Source: Nitrospirota bacterium
Lineage (GTDB): Bacteria > Nitrospirota > Nitrospiria > Nitrospirales > Nitrospiraceae
Assembly: GCA_005877535.1 (NCBI GenBank)
Contig: VBOM01000021.1
Span: 1-7,490, forward strand
Direction: 5' to 3'
Length of the DNA stretch: 7,490 nucleotides
Shown one piece after another: positions 6,036-7,490 of this stretch. The notes below the pieces were generated by a model. It was not told the DNA's origin, made no database searches, and saw only the letters and a list, made by a program, of their open reading frames with translations. Both the position numbers and the translations under genes were made by a program. The stretch's first letter is position 1. Every line of letters starts with the position of its first letter.

Positions 6036-6848
6036 ATGGAACTGACTCCATTCTTCTTTGGTCTGTATAAGTTCGTCAAGTACGGCCTCTATCCACTGAC
6101 ATGGGTGGTGCTGCTTCTCAGCGCGGCGACAGTCTTAGCCCTCTTCCCGTTCTCGCCAAAACGCCTGCGGTGGGTGCGCCAGCTCGTCATGTTCTCCCTC
6201 CTCCTCCTCGTAACGCTATCTAGTCCGTTGGTTGCCACTCCGCTGATCGGCTCGCTGGAATCCTGGTACCACCCTCCACAGCTGACACCGTCCGATCGCT
6301 TTGATGCGATCGTCGTATTGGGTGGAGGCATTGACGAGAAAGGTTCGCTTCGACCAACCACCGAGCCATCTTCCTATTCCAGAAATCGAACCACGTGCGG
6401 CGTGGACCTCTACCAGCAGGGCTATGCCCCCACGTTGGTGCTGACGGGGGGAGATGCCAGCGCCTTCGGCACGGGCCCCAAAGTAGCGGTCGAAATGAAA
6501 CGATGGGCGGTCCGCCTCGGCGTTCCGGAGTCCGCTACAATGATCGATACAGAAGCCCGAAACACGTATGAGAACGCGACGGGGACCAAACGGCTGCTCG
6601 GACCCGCCTCGATTCTCCTCGTGAGTTCAGCCAGCCATCTGCCGCGGGCCGTCCCGGTGTTCACCAAACAGGGCTTCCGCGTCACGCCGGCCCCCTGCGA
6701 TTATGTCTCACAGGACCTGCCGCGAGAGAGCTGGGACGACATTGACATGTTTGATATCTTGCCGAACGAGAACGCGTTACAACACACCAGGGAAGCAGTG
6801 GCGGAAGTGGCGGGTATGGTGATCTATTGGCTGTCAGGGAAACTCTAG
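6036..6848 (+). CDS. YdcF family (DUF218/ElyC-SanA-like) membrane-anchored protein
   Basis: A 270-residue protein with two N-terminal hydrophobic segments (about 17-38 and 49-71), then a DUF218 domain (about 88-240) that should lie outside the cytoplasmic membrane. Family motifs: DAIVVLGGGID (90-100), LVLTGGDAS (134-142), EARNTYENA (173-181), ILLVSSASHLPRAVPVF (193-209) and FRVTPAPCDY (214-223). The last residues (MVIYWLSG) are hydrophobic. The layout resembles E. coli ElyC and relatives, linked to cell-envelope or peptidoglycan precursor homeostasis; the biochemical activity of the family is not settled. GAGG (6025-6028) lies seven bases before the ATG. The gene is divergent from the EVE remnant, with a 64-bp gap. 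Its TAG stop (6846-6848) forms the edge of a repeat-element end. Confidence 0.88.
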   Translation: MELTPFFFGLYKFVKYGLYPLTWVVLLLSAATVLALFPFSPKRLRWVRQLVMFSLLLLVTLSSPLVATPLIGSLESWYHPPQLTPSDRFDAIVVLGGGIDEKGSLRPTTEPSSYSRNRTTCGVDLYQQGYAPTLVLTGGDASAFGTGPKVAVEMKRWAVRLGVPESATMIDTEARNTYENATGTKRLLGPASILLVSSASHLPRAVPVFTKQGFRVTPAPCDYVSQDLPRESWDDIDMFDILPNENALQHTREAVAEVAGMVIYWLSGKL

Positions 6849-6863
6849 CAGGATGCTGAGCTC
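6848..6863 (+). repeat. Isolated left end of the palindromic element family
   Basis: GCAGGATGCTGA is identical to the first 12 bases of copy 1 and again overlaps a TAG stop codon. It then runs into GAGCTC (6858-6863), a hexamer repeated at 6934-6939 at the start of the body of copy 2. It is probably the displaced outer end of copy 2. Confidence 0.55.
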
Positions 6864-6939
6864 TCACTTTTTGCAGAATATGAATATAATGGAATGCCCT
6901 CACACACGGGAGTGGCACCAGAGTAATCTGCAGGAGCTC
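6864..6939. other. 76-bp insertion-like segment bounded by GAGCTC direct repeats
   Basis: GAGCTC occurs at 6858-6863 and 6934-6939, exactly 76 bases apart. The intervening sequence does not match the repeat family and is more AT-rich at its left, with TATAAT at 6885-6890. It contains its own short inverted ends: TGCAGA (6872-6877) and TCTGCA (6927-6932). Removing one period restores a continuous element end, so it looks like an insertion with a 6-bp duplication. No gene is visible in it. Confidence 0.4.
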
Positions 6940-7034
6940 AAAAAGGCTATCCAGCAAGGCGCAACATACGCATCGGTATGTTGAACTTCTGAGCGATGCG
7001 AGGACGCCGCTGCCAGACTTTTTCAGTATCCTGC
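6930..7034 (-). repeat. Palindromic MITE/REP-like element, copy 2 (inverted)
   Basis: Read on the minus strand from 7034, this copy starts GCAGGATACTGAAAAAGTC, like copy 1. It then shares CAGC-x-x-CGT-x-CTCGC and the CGCCTTGCTGG / CCTTTTTGAGC block at the far end. The centre differs: CAACATAC-GCATCG-GTATGTTG (6962-6983), an 8-bp stem with a six-base loop, replaces the GTACCC stem of copy 1, so the palindrome is kept while its sequence is not. It lies between the convergent YdcF and right-end genes and carries five-base T runs on both strands beyond the stem, fitting a bidirectional terminator. Confidence 0.7.
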
Positions 7035-7396
7035 TAGCCTGAGGTTTCGAGAACGGCCAGCAGGGCGCGATAGGTCAACTCTCGAACTCTGGCCTTCGAC
7101 GGCGGCTGGTCGCTGCTGTTCATATCCAACCAGACGCGTTCCGTCACCTGGGCGCTCGCGTCGTTGCAGAGCCCCCACATTTGGTGAAGAAACCCGTCCG
7201 GCAATCCGACTTGCACCCCTTCGGATTCGATGCGATCGTCAAGTATGGCCAACAAATCGGATAGTGCCTGATCCGACCGATAGGGAGTAGCGGAAAAGCC
7301 AAATGAGGCATGGGCCGCCGTCTCCTGCTTCGCCTGTTCGACCAGATCCCGCATGTACTCTTTGAGCAAACCCACCACATGACCGGACAACGCCAT
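7034..7396 (-). CDS. Hypothetical protein, 120 residues
   Basis: I do not recognise the family. The protein is soluble-looking, acidic to neutral, with no signal peptide or membrane segment. It seems largely helical: residues 5-28 (VVGLLKEYMRDLVEQ region), 43-58 (ALSDLLAILDDRIES), 67-90 and 101-118 (KARVRELTYRALLAVLE). A glycine/proline-containing middle (VGLPDGF) separates the halves. Translation most likely starts at ATG 7396, because AAGGAG lies six bases before it. An upstream GTG at 7414 would add six residues but has no Shine-Dalgarno sequence. The stop TAG (7036-7034) forms the first bases of repeat copy 2, as for two other genes here. The gene converges with the YdcF gene. Confidence 0.65.
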   Translation of the reverse strand: MALSGHVVGLLKEYMRDLVEQAKQETAAHASFGFSATPYRSDQALSDLLAILDDRIESEGVQVGLPDGFLHQMWGLCNDASAQVTERVWLDMNSSDQPPSKARVRELTYRALLAVLETSG

Positions 7397-7402
7397 ACCG
7401 TT

Positions 7403-7408
7403 CTCCTT
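7403..7408 (-). promoter_or_regulatory. Ribosome binding site deciding the start of the right-end gene
   Basis: AAGGAG on the minus strand, six bases before ATG 7396. It lies inside the frame extending to GTG 7414, so it supports the shorter protein. Confidence 0.6.
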
Positions 7409-7414
7409 GCCCAC

Positions 7415-7443
7415 ATTATGCGGCTATATCAGAGTGAGAACAA
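7415..7443 (-). promoter_or_regulatory. Candidate promoter of the right-end gene
   Basis: On the minus strand TTGTTC (7443-7438) and CATAAT (7420-7415) are separated by exactly 17 bases. The -10 matches at five of six bases and the -35 at three. Transcription would begin near 7408, at the ribosome binding site, which is tight. A promoter further upstream is possible. Confidence 0.35.
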
Positions 7444-7466
7444 GAACGACGTGTGTGCGGGACAGG

Positions 7467-7490
7467 CGAGGGTTCGAGGTCCGAAGTTCG
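7467..7490. repeat. Start of a second TTCGAA-rich repeat, cut by the window edge
   Basis: CGAGGGTTCGAGGT (7467-7480) is identical to 4951-4964. It is followed by CCGAAGTTCG, which resembles the inverted GAACTTCGAAC unit of the first copy. The copy continues beyond the window. Confidence 0.5.

Noticed and set aside
6868..6890. TATAAT at 6885-6890 as a promoter on the + strand
   Set aside because: The -10 is perfect, but no -35 is found at proper spacing and there is no + strand gene downstream.
1..7490. CRISPR array, tRNA, rRNA, toxin-antitoxin or phage genes
   Set aside because: No regularly spaced direct repeats, cloverleaf, rRNA segments or matching protein motifs were seen.

Overview
The window looks like a stretch of a GC-rich bacterial chromosome. 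The best guess is a Nitrospira-type organism (phylum Nitrospirota). This rests on the mix of an ALDH7-type lysine-catabolism operon, a CYTH-CHAD protein and, above all, small intergenic repeats beginning GCAGGATGCTGAAAAAG and TTCGAA-rich repeats of a style I associate with Nitrospira. That assignment is inference; no rRNA or marker gene is present. There is no rRNA, tRNA, CRISPR array, transposase or phage gene.

Layout. Positions 1-226 are non-coding and GC-rich, with hairpins. A CYTH-CHAD polyphosphate-type protein follows on the + strand (227-1501). It converges on a tight three-gene minus-strand operon (4799 down to 1553): a saccharopine dehydrogenase/lysine 6-dehydrogenase family enzyme, an ALDH7-type alpha-aminoadipic semialdehyde dehydrogenase, and a compact VOC-fold protein resembling the DUF1338 (2-oxoadipate dioxygenase/decarboxylase) family. 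The first two genes overlap by ATGA. The third starts just past the ALDH stop, behind its own Shine-Dalgarno sequence. Together they read as a lysine-to-aminoadipate-to-2-hydroxyglutarate route, with only the aminotransferase step not encoded here.

Positions 4800-5241 are a 442-bp non-coding spacer holding the operon promoter, a TTCGAA-rich repeat, a perfect 7-bp palindrome and a pair of mutually exclusive hairpins. The right third (5242-7396) is a patchwork of small genes and repeats: an 82-residue HELGH (ImmA/IrrE-like) protein, a 5'-truncated EVE-domain gene, a membrane-anchored YdcF/DUF218 protein, and an unrecognised 120-residue protein at the right end.

The most unusual feature is a small inverted-repeat element family (about 105-124 bp, ends GCAGGATnCTGAAAAAG). 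It sits in both convergent gaps of the right third. Its outer edge reads TAGCAGGAT, and in three separate genes that TAG is the stop codon. One copy is interrupted by about 76 bp bounded by GAGCTC direct repeats. The elements look like bidirectional terminators or mobile palindromic units that define gene ends.
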